Shown: positions 38,661 through 47,694, counted from the first letter of the stretch. The stretch: 64,000 nucleotides of DNA from Actinacidiphila yeochonensis CN732 (GCF_000745345.1 NZ_JQNR01000005.1:3286001-3350000), one strand, 5' to 3'. Made by a program: numbers and translations. Notes: generated by a model from the sequence alone, not told the origin.

Positions 38661-41108
38661 TCAGAGGAGCGGCTCCGCGACCACCGCGATCTGCTTCGCG
38701 AGCGGCACGCCGGAGCCGTCCCGGCGCGGGTCCTTCGGCGGCAGGTCGGCAGGCTGTCCGGCCTCGGTGGCCGCGCGGGCCGGGGTCCGGCCCGCCCAGG
38801 CCAGCACCAGCCCGTCCTCCCCGCGCAGGAAGCGCTGGCAGCGCACCCCACCGGTGGCCCGGCCCTTCCGCGGGAACTGGTCGAACGGGGTCAGCTTGGC
38901 GGTGCCCTCGACACCGCCGTCGAGGGTGCCCTCGGCGCGGGCGATGGTCAGGACCACCGCGTCCGCCGCCGGGTCGACCGCGGAGAACGAGATCACCCGC
39001 GCCCCGTCCGCGAGCTTGATGCCCGCCATGCCGCCCGCCGGCCGGCCCTGCGGCCGTACCTGGGAGGCGGGGTAGCGCAGCAGTTGCGCGTCGTCGGTGA
39101 TGAAGACCAGGTCCTCCTCGCCGGTGCGCAGCTCGACCGCGCCGACGATCTCGTCGCCCTCCTTGAGGGCGATGACCCCCAAGTCGTCCTTGTTCGGCGG
39201 GTAGTCGGGCACCACCCGCTTGACCACGCCCTGGACGGTGCCCAGTGCCAGGCCGGGGGAGGAGTCGCCGAGCGTGGTCAGGCACAGCGCCCGCTCGCCC
39301 TCGTGCAGCGACACGAACTCCGCCAGCGGCACCCCGCCCGACAGCGAGAACGGCCCCGGACCGGTCGGCAGCTCCGGCAGGTCGATGACGCTCATCCGCA
39401 GCAGCCTCCCCTCGGAGGTGACCACCCCCAGATCCGCCCGGGCCGTGGTGGCCACCGAGGAGACGACGGCGTCGTGCCTGACCCGCTTGCCCGCGTCCGC
39501 GCCGGAGAGCTCCGCGGTGGTGCGGCCCAGCAGCCCGGTGGAGGACAGCAGCACCCGGCACGGGTCGTCGGCCACCTCCAGCGGAACCGCGGCCACCGGG
39601 GTCTCGCCGGCCTCCAGCAGCACCGTGCGGCGGTCGGTGCCGTACCGCTTGGCCACCGCGGCCAGCTCCGACGAGACCAGCTTGCGCAGCTCCGGGTCGG
39701 AGTCCAGCACCCGGGTCAGCTCGGCGATCTCCTCGTTGAGGCGGTCCCGTTCGGCCTCCAGCTCGATCCGGTCGAACCGGGTGAGCCGGCGCAGCGGCGT
39801 GTCCAGGATGTACTGCGTCTGGACGTCGCTCAGCCCGAAGCGCTCCATCAGCCGCTCCTTGGCCTGCGCCGCGTTCTCGCTGGAGCGGATGATCGAGATG
39901 ACCTCGTCGATGTCGACCAGCGCCACCAGCAGGCCGTCCACCAGGTGGAGCCGGTCCTGGCGCTTGCCGCGGCGGTACTCGCTGCGCCGCCGCACCACCG
40001 AGATGCGGTGGTCGACGTAGACCTCCAGCAGCTCCTTCAGGCCCAGCGTGAGCGGCTGGCCGTCCACCAGGGCCACGTTGTTGATGCCGAAGGAGTCCTC
40101 CATCGGCGTGAGCTTGTACAGCTGCTCCAGCACGGCCTCGGGGTTGAAGCCGTTCTTCACCTCGATGACCAGCCGCAGTCCGTGCTCGCGGTCGGTGAGG
40201 TCCTTGACGTCGGCGATGCCCTGGAGCTTCTTCGCGCCGACCAGGTCCTTGATCTTGGAGATGACCTTCTCCGGCCCCACGGTGAAGGGCAGTTCGGTCA
40301 CCACCAGGCCCTTGCGGCGGGGGGTGACGTCCTCCACCGACACCGTGGCGCGGATCTTGAAGGTGCCGCGGCCGTTCTCGTAGGCGTCGCGGATGCCGGA
40401 CAGTCCGATGATGTGGCCGCCGGTGGGCAGGTCGGGCCCGGGCACGTACCGCATCAGGGTGTCGAGATCGGCGTTCGGGTACCGGATCAGGTGCCGGGCG
40501 GCGGCGATCACCTCGCCGAGGTTGTGCGGCGGCATGTTCGTCGCCATGCCGACCGCGATCCCGGAGGCGCCGTTGACCAGGAGGTTCGGGTAGGCCGCCG
40601 GCAGGACGACGGGCTCCTGCTCCTGCCCGTCGTAGTTGGGCGCGAAGTCGACGGTCTCCTCGTCGATCGACTCGACCAGCAGCTGGGCGGCGCCGGACAT
40701 CCGCGCTTCGGTGTAGCGCATGGCGGCCGGCATGTCGTCCAGCGAGCCGAAGTTGCCGTGCCCGTCCACCAGCGGCAGCCGCTGCGAGAAGGGCTGCGCC
40801 ATGCGCACCAGCGCGTCGTAGATCGACGCGTCGCCGTGCGGGTGCAGCTTGCCCATCACCTCGCCGACCACGCGGGCGCACTTGACGAAGCCGCGCTCGG
40901 GCCGCAGGCCCATCTCGTTCATCTGGTACACGATCCGGCGGTGCACCGGCTTCATGCCGTCCCGCGCGTCCGGCAGGGCGCGCGAGTAGATCACCGAGTA
41001 GGCGTACTGGAGGTAGGAGCCCTGCATCTCGTCGACGACGTCGATGTCGAGGATGCGCTCCTCGAAATCGTCGTCCGGCGGCGGGTTCTTCGCGGTACGG
41101 CGGGCCAT
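38661..41108 (-). CDS. parC: DNA topoisomerase IV subunit A
   Basis: Topoisomerase IV A subunit, which decatenates chromosomes with ParE. 815 residues starting MARRTAKNPPPDDDFEERIL. The breakage-reunion domain contains ALPDARDGMKPVHRRIVY, HPHGDASIYDALVRMAQPFS and AAMRYTEARM (catalytic Tyr). The GINNVALVDGQP and QYILDTPLRRLT blocks and a C-terminal beta-pinwheel follow. The length and the LDIDVVDEMQGSYL N-terminus separate it from actinobacterial GyrA. ATG 41108 is chosen; the frame stays open upstream to about 41540 but encodes only Arg/Thr/Gly-rich filler. GAAGGAG lies 11 bp before the start. parE is not in the window. Confidence 0.93.
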   Translation of the reverse strand: MARRTAKNPPPDDDFEERILDIDVVDEMQGSYLQYAYSVIYSRALPDARDGMKPVHRRIVYQMNEMGLRPERGFVKCARVVGEVMGKLHPHGDASIYDALVRMAQPFSQRLPLVDGHGNFGSLDDMPAAMRYTEARMSGAAQLLVESIDEETVDFAPNYDGQEQEPVVLPAAYPNLLVNGASGIAVGMATNMPPHNLGEVIAAARHLIRYPNADLDTLMRYVPGPDLPTGGHIIGLSGIRDAYENGRGTFKIRATVSVEDVTPRRKGLVVTELPFTVGPEKVISKIKDLVGAKKLQGIADVKDLTDREHGLRLVIEVKNGFNPEAVLEQLYKLTPMEDSFGINNVALVDGQPLTLGLKELLEVYVDHRISVVRRRSEYRRGKRQDRLHLVDGLLVALVDIDEVISIIRSSENAAQAKERLMERFGLSDVQTQYILDTPLRRLTRFDRIELEAERDRLNEEIAELTRVLDSDPELRKLVSSELAAVAKRYGTDRRTVLLEAGETPVAAVPLEVADDPCRVLLSSTGLLGRTTAELSGADAGKRVRHDAVVSSVATTARADLGVVTSEGRLLRMSVIDLPELPTGPGPFSLSGGVPLAEFVSLHEGERALCLTTLGDSSPGLALGTVQGVVKRVVPDYPPNKDDLGVIALKEGDEIVGAVELRTGEEDLVFITDDAQLLRYPASQVRPQGRPAGGMAGIKLADGARVISFSAVDPAADAVVLTIARAEGTLDGGVEGTAKLTPFDQFPRKGRATGGVRCQRFLRGEDGLVLAWAGRTPARAATEAGQPADLPPKDPRRDGSGVPLAKQIAVVAEPLL

Positions 41109-41351
41109 CGCGGGCGGCGCTCCTTCGTCTGGACCTGTCTGGGGCTCGCGGACCATTGTGGACCGCGCAGCCGACAGCTCGGACCGCGACCCGGTCGCGG
41201 GCGCCGTCCGATCCCGGCCGGAACCCCTGTTCGCCCCTCCGACAGGCGGCCCGCCGGGCGGTCCGCCCCCGGAACGCGCGGGGTTGGACCGACCGCCGGC
41301 GGCGGGCCGGTGCTCGGTCCGGCCGGGACCAGCCGGGACAAGCCGGGTCCG

Positions 41352-41399
41352 GGTTCCGGTCCGGGTTCCGGTCCGCATTCCGGTCCGGTTGCCGGTCCG
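41352..41399. repeat. 12-bp direct repeat (x4) in the parC / M16 intergenic region
   Basis: Units close to GGTTCCGGTCCG at 41352-41363, 41364-41375, 41376-41387 and 41388-41399 lie in the 455-bp divergent gap between parC and the M16 peptidase gene. The spacing of slightly more than one helical turn could suit a DNA-binding protein, or the repeat may be slippage-derived. The rest of the gap shows no other feature. Confidence 0.75.
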
Positions 41400-41563
41400 G
41401 CCGTCGATCCGGTCCCCGAACCGGCCGCCGGTGCGGCCGTTCATCCGGTCGTCGGTCCCGGCGGGTGATCCGGCGGGGAACTTCGCACCGGGCGTGAACG
41501 CTTCCCTAGAGTGGCAGCAACTCGGCGCAGCCGCGCGCACGCGATCGGAAGGACAGCTTGCCC

Positions 41564-42979
41564 ATGGGTCACCCCGCCACGCCGGAGGCGCACTCCAGCG
41601 GCCTGACAGCCACCGAGCACCGACTGGCGAACGGTTTGCGGGTGGTCCTCTCCGAGGACCACCTCACCCCGGTCGCGGCGGTGTGCCTGTGGTACGACGT
41701 CGGCTCCCGCCACGAGGTCGAGGGCCGCACCGGCCTCGCCCACCTCTTCGAGCACCTGATGTTCCAGGGCTCGGCGAGCGTCTCGGGCAACGGCCACTTC
41801 GAACTGGTCCAGGCCGCCGGCGGCTCGCTCAACGGCACCACCAGCTTCGAGCGCACCAACTACTTCGAGACGATGCCCGCCCACCAGCTGGAACTGGCCC
41901 TGTGGCTGGAGGCCGACCGCATGGGCAGCCTGCTGACGGCGCTGGACGAGCAGAGCCTGGAGAACCAGCGGGACGTCGTGAAGAACGAGCGCCGCCAGCG
42001 GTACGACAACGTGCCCTACGGCACCGCCTTCGAACGGCTGACGGCGCTGGCCAACCCGGCCGGCCACCCCTACCACCACACCCCGATCGGCTCCATGGCC
42101 GACCTCGACGCGGCCTCCCTGGAGGACGCCCGCGCCTTCTTCCGGACCTACTACGCGCCCGGCAACGCGGTCCTGTCCGTCGTCGGGGACATCGACCCGG
42201 AGCAGACCCTCGCCTGGGTCGAGAAGTACTTCGGCTCCATCCCCGCGCACCAGGGCAAGCCGCAGCCGCGCGACGGCTCGCTGCCCGACCTGATCGGCGA
42301 GGGGGTGCGCGAGGTGGTCCTGGAGGACGTGCCCTCCCGCGCCCTGATGTCCGCCTACCGGCTGCCGCACGACGGCACCCGCGAGGCCGACGCGGCCGAC
42401 CTGGCGCTGACCGTGCTCGGCGGCGGCGAGTCCTCCCGGCTCCACAACCGCCTGGTGCGCCGCGACCGTACGGCCGTCACCGCCGGGTTCGGGCTGCTGC
42501 GGCTGGCCGGCGCGCCCTCGCTGGCGTGGCTCGACGTCAAGCTCTCCTCCGGCGTGGAGCTCTCCGAGGTGGAGACCGCGGTCGACGAGGAGCTGGCCCG
42601 GTTCGCCGCCGAGGGCCCCACGCCCGAGGAGATGGAGCGCGCCCAGGCCCAGCTGGAGCGGGAGTGGCTGGACCGGCTGACCACGGTCAGCGGCCGGGCC
42701 GACGAACTGTGCCGGTACGCCGTGCTCTTCGGCGACCCGCAGCTCGCGCTGACCGCGGTCGGCCGGGTGCTTGAGGTGACCCGCGAGGAGGTCCAGGCGG
42801 TGGCGCGGGAGCGGCTGCGCCCCGACAACCGCGCCACGCTGGTCTACGAGCCCACCGGCGGCTCCGGCAACGGCGCCGACGAGGCCGACGAGGAGGCCGG
42901 CATCGCGGCCGAGGCCGGCGGGCAAGCTGACGGAGAGGCCGGTACGCCGGCCGCGCAGGGAGAGGGTGCCGAGGCATGA
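41564..42979 (+). CDS. M16 family zinc metallopeptidase (catalytic subunit)
   Basis: A 471-residue insulinase/processing-peptidase homologue. The inverted zinc motif HLFEH is at H60, E63 and H64, and the third ligand is probably E142 in VVKNERRQ. The LTATEHRLANGLRVVLSEDHL start and GTTSFERTNYFETMP block are typical. The C-terminal ~40 residues are Glu/Gly/Ala-rich. ATG 41564 matches the family start MGH; TTG 41558 is a possible alternative, and GGAAGGA lies upstream. It overlaps the next gene by 4 bp (ATGA). The two probably form a heterodimeric peptidase that degrades short peptides in the cytoplasm. Confidence 0.9.
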   Translation: MGHPATPEAHSSGLTATEHRLANGLRVVLSEDHLTPVAAVCLWYDVGSRHEVEGRTGLAHLFEHLMFQGSASVSGNGHFELVQAAGGSLNGTTSFERTNYFETMPAHQLELALWLEADRMGSLLTALDEQSLENQRDVVKNERRQRYDNVPYGTAFERLTALANPAGHPYHHTPIGSMADLDAASLEDARAFFRTYYAPGNAVLSVVGDIDPEQTLAWVEKYFGSIPAHQGKPQPRDGSLPDLIGEGVREVVLEDVPSRALMSAYRLPHDGTREADAADLALTVLGGGESSRLHNRLVRRDRTAVTAGFGLLRLAGAPSLAWLDVKLSSGVELSEVETAVDEELARFAAEGPTPEEMERAQAQLEREWLDRLTTVSGRADELCRYAVLFGDPQLALTAVGRVLEVTREEVQAVARERLRPDNRATLVYEPTGGSGNGADEADEEAGIAAEAGGQADGEAGTPAAQGEGAEA

Positions 42980-44358
42980 GCGACACCGCCACGATGACGT
43001 TCCACCCGCAGCCGCAGGCCGGCGAGCCGAAGCCGTGGGCCTTCCCCGCGCCGACCCGCTCCACGATGGCCAACGGCCTGACGCTGCTGGTCTGCGACCG
43101 CCCCGGCCAGCAGGTCGTGGCCGTCGAGGTGCTGCTGGCCGCCCCGCTGGCCGCCGAGCCCGAGGGCCTGGACGGCGTCGCCACCATCATGGCGCGCGGC
43201 CTGTCGGAGGGCACCGACACGCTGACCGCCGAGGAGTTCGCCGCCGAACTGGAGCGCTGCGGGGCCACCCTGGACGCGCACGCCGACCACCCCGGCGTCC
43301 GCGTCTCCCTGGAGGTGCCCGCCTCCCGGCTGGACAAGGCCCTCGGCCTGCTCGCCGACGCGCTGCGCGTCCCCGCGTTCCCCGAGGACGAGGTCAAGCG
43401 GCTGGTCGCGAACCGGCTCGACGAGATCCCGCACGAGCTGGCCAACCCCGGCCGGCGCGCCGCCATGGCGCTGTCCAAGGAGCTGTTCCCGGCCGAGGCC
43501 CGGCACTCCCGGCCGAGGCTCGGCACCGAGGAGACCGTCCGGCGGATCGACGCCGACGCGGTGCGCGCCTTCTACGCCGCGCACGTCCGGCCCGCGACGG
43601 CCACGGTGGCGGTGGTCGGCGACCTCGACGGCGTCGACCTGCCGGCGCTGCTCGACGCCACCCTCGGCACCTGGACCGGCAGCAGCGCCGAGCCGCCGGC
43701 CCGTACGGCCATCACCTCGGACGACGCCGCCCGCGTCGTCGTCGTGGACCGCCCCGGCTCCGTCCAGACCCAGGTGCTCATCGGCCGCACCGGGCCGGAC
43801 CGGCACAACGGGCTGTGGGCCGCGCAGGTGCTGGGGACCTACTGCCTGGGCGGCACCCTCACCTCCCGGCTGGACCGGGTGCTGCGGGAGGAGAAGGGCT
43901 ACACCTACGGGGTGCGGGCCTTCGGCCAGGTGCTGCTCTCCTCCGCGGACGGCTCCGGCGCCGCGCTGCTGGGGATCAGCGGCTCGGTGGCCACCGACGT
44001 GACCGGCCCGGCCCTCGCCGACACCTGGCGGGTGATCCGGGAGCTGGCCGAGGGCGGCCTGACCGACGCCGAGCGCGACGTCGCCGTGCAGAACCTCGTC
44101 GGCGTGGCGCCGCTGCGCTACGAGACCGCGGCCGCCGTGGCCGACACCCTGATGGACCAGGTGGAGCAGCAGCTGCCGGACGACTACCAGGCGGCGCTGT
44201 ACGCGCGGCTGGTCGAGACCGGCACGGTGGAGGCGACGGCCGCGGTCGTCAGCGCCTTCCCGCTGGACCGGCTCGTGGTGGTCCTGGTCGGCGACGCGTC
44301 GGTGATCGCCGAGCCGGTCAAGGAACTGGGGATCGGACCGGTGCGGGTCGTCAGCTGA
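42976..44358 (+). CDS. M16 family non-catalytic partner subunit
   Basis: A 460-residue M16 paralogue. The position of the zinc motif reads EGLDGVATIMARG with no HxxEH, so it cannot bind catalytic zinc. The substrate-binding Arg/Tyr block near the C-terminal half is retained (REEKGYTYGVRAFG). This is the alpha/beta arrangement of mitochondrial processing peptidase and paired bacterial M16 enzymes, in which one subunit supplies zinc and the other supplies the R/Y pair. GTG/ATG overlap (4 bp) with the preceding gene implies stoichiometric synthesis. Confidence 0.88.
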   Translation: MSDTATMTFHPQPQAGEPKPWAFPAPTRSTMANGLTLLVCDRPGQQVVAVEVLLAAPLAAEPEGLDGVATIMARGLSEGTDTLTAEEFAAELERCGATLDAHADHPGVRVSLEVPASRLDKALGLLADALRVPAFPEDEVKRLVANRLDEIPHELANPGRRAAMALSKELFPAEARHSRPRLGTEETVRRIDADAVRAFYAAHVRPATATVAVVGDLDGVDLPALLDATLGTWTGSSAEPPARTAITSDDAARVVVVDRPGSVQTQVLIGRTGPDRHNGLWAAQVLGTYCLGGTLTSRLDRVLREEKGYTYGVRAFGQVLLSSADGSGAALLGISGSVATDVTGPALADTWRVIRELAEGGLTDAERDVAVQNLVGVAPLRYETAAAVADTLMDQVEQQLPDDYQAALYARLVETGTVEATAAVVSAFPLDRLVVVLVGDASVIAEPVKELGIGPVRVVS

Positions 44359-44401
44359 CCGCACGGGCACAGTGGGGGCGCCCTCGGGGTCCTCGACGCG
44401 G

Positions 44402-44443
44402 GAAGGGGTCGGCCGGGTGCGCACGCACCCGGCCGACCCCTTC
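44402..44443 (+). terminator. 20-bp perfect inverted repeat terminator
   Basis: Arms at 44402-44421 and 44424-44443 are perfectly complementary across 20 bp with a 2-nt centre, 44 bp after the M16 partner stop. There is no T-tract. The near-zero formal loop means the innermost pairs would open to a tetraloop or larger. It is a very strong terminator candidate. Confidence 0.8.
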
Positions 44444-44618
44444 GGCTCTGCGCCCGTCGGCCGGCGGTCGCCGAGTGCACTCCGGCGCGGTGGCACCTCG
44501 GTGCCGCGGTGGGCGAAGAGCTGGCGCCGCCTCACCATTCGGGTGATTTGCGGTGATTTGATGCCCACGGCGCCATGTGGGCGATGCTGTGTCCTCCGCT
44601 ACATATCAGCTGATCTGT

Positions 44619-44648
44619 TTGGCCGACCCGGGGACGCGCGGATAGCGT
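44619..44648 (+). promoter_or_regulatory. Putative promoter for the M23-like gene
   Basis: TTGGCC (44619-44624) and TAGCGT (44643-44648) with an 18-bp spacer fit a streptomycete vegetative promoter, and the surrounding DNA (44540-44620) is AT-richer. The resulting leader of about 190 nt includes an 8-bp hairpin at 44677-44697. Confidence 0.4.
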
Positions 44649-44843
44649 CGCGGCTGGCCGCCCCCCAAGGGCGGCGGCGCCCGGCGGCTCCGGGCGCGTA
44701 GCGCACATCGCCGAGTCCCCCCGCCAGGGGGAGCCGGAGACGCCCGAGTGACCGGCGGCGTCCGGCGGCGGCACCGCGAGAGGCCCCTCCGGACCCGACG
44801 GCCCGCCCGGCAGGCGAGACGAAGGAAAGGAGCGCGCCCCGCC

Positions 44844-46055
44844 ATGGCGTTCCCCGTTCGCCCCGCCGCCTCCCACGGCCCCGATCCCGACGGCGCCGAC
44901 ACGCCCGACCGCTTCGACCACCCCGACGGCGCCGACCACCCCGACCGTCCTGACGGCGCCGACGGTCCCGACGCTCCTGACGGCGGCTCGGTATCGCGCC
45001 GCGACGGTGCCGACGGTGCCGACGGCGCCCACACGCCCGGCCCGGAGGCCGATCAGGCCGCCGGCCCCGGCGAGCCCGGCCGCGCCGCCGCGCCGGGTCC
45101 CGGCCGCGCCCTCCTGCCTCCGTGGGGTGCACGCGCCGCGCAGGGCCGACACCGCAGGCCGCGCCGGATCGGCGCCGGCGCCGCGCTGGCCGGCATCGTC
45201 GTCCTCGGCGGAGGAGGCGCCGCCCTCGGGACGTCGCTGGCCTCCTCCGGGCGGTCCGCCGGATCCGCGGCGGAGGGCGCCGCGTTCGGCCAGGCCGTCG
45301 GCGTCCCGGGCGCGCTGGCGCACACCCTGGACGGACAGGCGGACGCGCAGGAACCGGCCGGCACGGCCACTCCGGACAGCGGTACGGGCGGCACCTCCGC
45401 GAGCGCCGCACCCGCGCCCGCCGGGACGTCCGGCCCGAAGGGCGAGCAGAAGACCGCGCCGAAGCCCACCGCGACGTCGCCGGCCACATCCCCCTCGGGC
45501 GCCTCGCGGACGTCGGAGCCCGGCGCCCAGGCGTCGCCGTCCGCCCCGAAGGCCGGTGCCGCCCCGGCCCCGTCGGCCACGGCGCCGTCGGCCGCGGCCA
45601 CCTCCGGCGGCAGCCCGTCGTCCGCGCCCACGACCGCCCCGGGCGGCTGGACGGCCCCGGTCGGGGCCGCCCCCGTCAGCGCGCGGAGCTCTGCCGCCGG
45701 CCGGACCTGGCCGGCGGCCGGGGGCGGGCTCGGGGGCGTGGACTTCCTCGTCCCGGCGGGAACCGCCGTGCACGCTGTCGCCGCCGGCACCGTGGTCTCC
45801 GCCGGCCCGGACGGCGCCGAGGGCCTCGCGGTGGTGATCCGCCACGCGGACGGCCGCTACACCCTCTACGGCGGCCTCTCCCGGACCCTGGTGGCCGCGG
45901 GCCGGACGGTGACGGGCGGCCAGAGCGTCGGCCTGTCCGGCACCACCGGCGCGGGCGGCACGGCCGGCCTGCACTTCGAGGTGCGCACCGCCGCGCGGGG
46001 CGGCTCCGCCCTCGACCCGCTGGCGTACCTGCGGGAGCACGGCGTCGGCGTCTGA
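44844..46055 (+). CDS. M23-like (LytM) domain membrane-anchored protein with degenerate active site
   Basis: A 403-residue protein. The N-terminus is Asp/Pro-rich (repeated DGADHPDRPDGADG). A membrane segment lies near residues 108-130 (IGAGAALAGIVVLGGGGAAL). A long Ala/Pro/Ser/Thr linker leads to a C-terminal LytM-type domain (GVDFLVPAGTAVHAVAAGTV ... GLHFEVR). In active M23 enzymes the ligands are His in HxGxD, and His-x-His in HLHFE. Here the first His is missing (GGLGGVDF), the YxHL His is Gly (YGGLS), and HLHFE reads GLHFE. Asp and the last His remain. It is therefore probably a non-hydrolytic LytM domain, perhaps activating other wall hydrolases. AAAGGAG precedes ATG 44844. Confidence 0.75.
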   Translation: MAFPVRPAASHGPDPDGADTPDRFDHPDGADHPDRPDGADGPDAPDGGSVSRRDGADGADGAHTPGPEADQAAGPGEPGRAAAPGPGRALLPPWGARAAQGRHRRPRRIGAGAALAGIVVLGGGGAALGTSLASSGRSAGSAAEGAAFGQAVGVPGALAHTLDGQADAQEPAGTATPDSGTGGTSASAAPAPAGTSGPKGEQKTAPKPTATSPATSPSGASRTSEPGAQASPSAPKAGAAPAPSATAPSAAATSGGSPSSAPTTAPGGWTAPVGAAPVSARSSAAGRTWPAAGGGLGGVDFLVPAGTAVHAVAAGTVVSAGPDGAEGLAVVIRHADGRYTLYGGLSRTLVAAGRTVTGGQSVGLSGTTGAGGTAGLHFEVRTAARGGSALDPLAYLREHGVGV

Positions 46056-46164
46056 CGCCGGGACGTCCTCCGGCCACCGGGCGCCTCGGCCCCGGCCGCC
46101 CACCCGCGCGGCCGGGGCCACCGGCGCACTCCGACCAAAATCCGCCAAAGAATTCGCGGACTGC

Positions 46165-46195
46165 TTTCCATTCCCCCCGCGTGCTGGAATAGAGT
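46165..46195 (+). promoter_or_regulatory. Putative promoter for the GntR gene
   Basis: TTTCCA (46165-46170) and TAGAGT (46190-46195) are separated by 19 bp in the least GC-rich part of the gap. The spacing is a little long, and the assignment is tentative. Confidence 0.35.
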
Positions 46196-46246
46196 CTCGG
46201 CAGAATAACGGGGAAAGAACGGAGTCCGAGCGATGCGGAACCGGAC

Positions 46247-46921
46247 GTGAACGGCACGGAGGGCACCGGGCGGCGCATATCCGCGCAGGTGGTGTGCGGG
46301 GCGATCCGCGACGACATCGTCGGCGGCTTCTTCCCGCCCGGCGGCCGCCTCACCGAGGAACTGCTGGCGCGGCGCTACGGGGTCTCCCGGGTGCCGGTGC
46401 GCGAGGCGCTGCGCACCCTGGAGTCCGAGGGCTTCGTCCGCACCCGCCGGCACGCCGGCGCCTCGGTGGCCGAGCCGACCGAGCAGGAGGCCGCCGACCT
46501 GCTGGAGATGCGAGGCCTGCTGGAGCCGCTGGGTGCTGCCCGAGCCGCGCAGCGCCGCGGCGAGGCGCACCTGAAGGTGCTGCGCGGGCTGGTCCGGCTG
46601 GGTCAGGAGCGCGCTGAGCAAGGGCAGTTGTCCGACCTGCCGTCGCTGGGCGGATGGTTCCACGAGACGCTGGCCCAGGCGTCGGGCAGCCCCACGCTGG
46701 CCGCCCTGCTCACCCAGCTGCGGCACAAGATCACCTGGGTGTTCGGCGACGGCCCGACCCCGCGCGCCGTCCAGGCGTGGCAGGAGCACGCGGCGATCGT
46801 GGACGCGGTGGCCCGCGGCGACGCCGACCGGGCCCGCCGGCTGGCCGCCCTCCACGTGGAGCGGGCGGTCGCCGTGAGAACCCCGAAACATCCCGTCAAC
46901 GCGATTCGCCGCCGGGCTTAA
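46247..46921 (+). CDS. GntR family transcriptional regulator, FCD (FadR) type
   Basis: 224 residues: an N-terminal winged helix-turn-helix (about 10-78; YGVSRVPVREALRTLESEGF is the GntR signature helix region) and an all-helical FCD ligand domain (about 88-215; LLEMRGLLEPLGAARAAQRR, HETLAQASGSP). FCD regulators usually sense organic acids or sugar acids. The start is GTG 46247; an ATG at 46232 is closed by a stop. The ligand and target are not evident. From memory a GntR gene next to ptsH is a conserved streptomycete arrangement. Confidence 0.85.
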   Translation: MNGTEGTGRRISAQVVCGAIRDDIVGGFFPPGGRLTEELLARRYGVSRVPVREALRTLESEGFVRTRRHAGASVAEPTEQEAADLLEMRGLLEPLGAARAAQRRGEAHLKVLRGLVRLGQERAEQGQLSDLPSLGGWFHETLAQASGSPTLAALLTQLRHKITWVFGDGPTPRAVQAWQEHAAIVDAVARGDADRARRLAALHVERAVAVRTPKHPVNAIRRRA

Positions 46922-47204
46922 CATCGGCACCGTATAAAGTCGGGTGAATTACTTCCCGGGGTTTTCGGGAAAGCGGTGCCGGGCAAGCCGTGGGGGGTTG
47001 TCCGGCACCGCTGAATTCGCCGTGCGCGCCCGGCCGGCCGTAAAGCAGCCGGTGCGGCGGGCCGTAGAGCCGGCCGCGACGCGGGCTGTGGCGCCGGGCG
47101 GCCGCGCCGGAGCGGCGCGGCCGCGACCACCCGCCGTGCGCCGCGCTACACCGCCGTGCGCCGCCGCTGTCGCCGGGAGCGGCCGGACACGGCCGGACGC
47201 GCCG
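46922..47204. other. GC-rich spacer between convergent GntR and ptsH genes
   Basis: 283 bp with no convincing frame. Positions 47040-47170 contain imperfect GCGGGCCGTAGAGCCGGCCG-like and GCCGTGCGCCGC duplications. Some may act as terminators for the convergent genes; none is a clean hairpin. Confidence 0.35.
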
Positions 47205-47486
47205 TCAGACCGTCTCGGGAAGCTCGTCCAGCCCCTCGGCCACGAGCTTGGCCAGCCGGTCGAGGGCCGCCTCCGCGTCCGGCGCGTCGGAGGAGATCAC
47301 CACCTCCTCGCCGCCCCGGGCGCCCAACCCCAGTACGGCGAGCATGGAGGCCGCGTTGACCGGCGAGCCGTCCGCCTTCGCGATCGTCACGGGTACGCCC
47401 GAGGCGGTGGCCGCGCGGACGAAGATGGACGCCGGGCGGGCGTGCAGCCCCTCCGCCCAGCCGATGGTGACGTGGCGTTCAGCCAT
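47205..47486 (-). CDS. ptsH: HPr phosphocarrier protein
   Basis: HPr transfers phosphate from enzyme I to EIIA components of the sugar phosphotransferase system. The 93-residue product has the active-site motif GLHARPAS with His at residue 15. Ser-47 in NAASMLAVLGLG aligns with the regulatory Ser-46 of Gram-positive HPr. AAGGA lies 7 bp before ATG 47486. It is transcribed alone, divergent from the acetyltransferase gene across a 293-bp gap that contains an 11-bp repeat array. Confidence 0.93.
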   Translation of the reverse strand: MAERHVTIGWAEGLHARPASIFVRAATASGVPVTIAKADGSPVNAASMLAVLGLGARGGEEVVISSDAPDAEAALDRLAKLVAEGLDELPETV

Positions 47487-47639
47487 GGTGGTGTCCTTCT
47501 GTGGTCGCTGCCGGTGGTCCGTGGTGCCGCCCGCCGTCGGGCGCACCCCCACAAGCCTGCCCGCCGATCGGCGGCCGCACCCTCCACCAGCGTCCCCGGC
47601 GCGTCTCCCCGGCACGACCGGCGCCTCCCCCGACCAGGA

Positions 47640-47694
47640 CCCGAGCAGGGCCCGAGCAGGGCCCGAGCAGGGCCCGAGCAGGGCCCGGCAGGGG
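47640..47694. repeat. 11-bp tandem repeat (x4 plus degenerate fifth) in ptsH/Pat divergent region
   Basis: Four perfect copies of CCCGAGCAGGG at 47640-47650, 47651-47661, 47662-47672 and 47673-47683, then CCCGGCAGGGG. Each junction creates a GGGCCC palindrome spaced about one helical turn apart, on one face of the DNA. The array lies about 90 bp upstream of the acetyltransferase start and 155 bp upstream of ptsH. Confidence 0.9.

Noticed and set aside
39900..40900. Quinolone-resistance-type substitution in ParC (HPHGDASIYD has Ala where E. coli ParC has Ser)
   Set aside because: Ala at this position is the common actinobacterial form, so it is not evidence of acquired resistance.
41109..41540. 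Upstream extension of parC in the same frame
   Set aside because: Encodes repeated RTGTRTG-like filler, and the family N-terminus begins at MARRTAKN (41108).
44641..44843. Possible c-di-AMP (ydaO-type) riboswitch before the M23-like gene
   Set aside because: Such elements precede wall-hydrolase genes in streptomycetes, but the conserved sequence blocks I remember are not visible. Only a simple 8-bp hairpin was seen.
47000..47200. Candidate small RNA in the GntR/ptsH convergent gap
   Set aside because: Only GC-rich imperfect repeats; no promoter or clean terminator pair.
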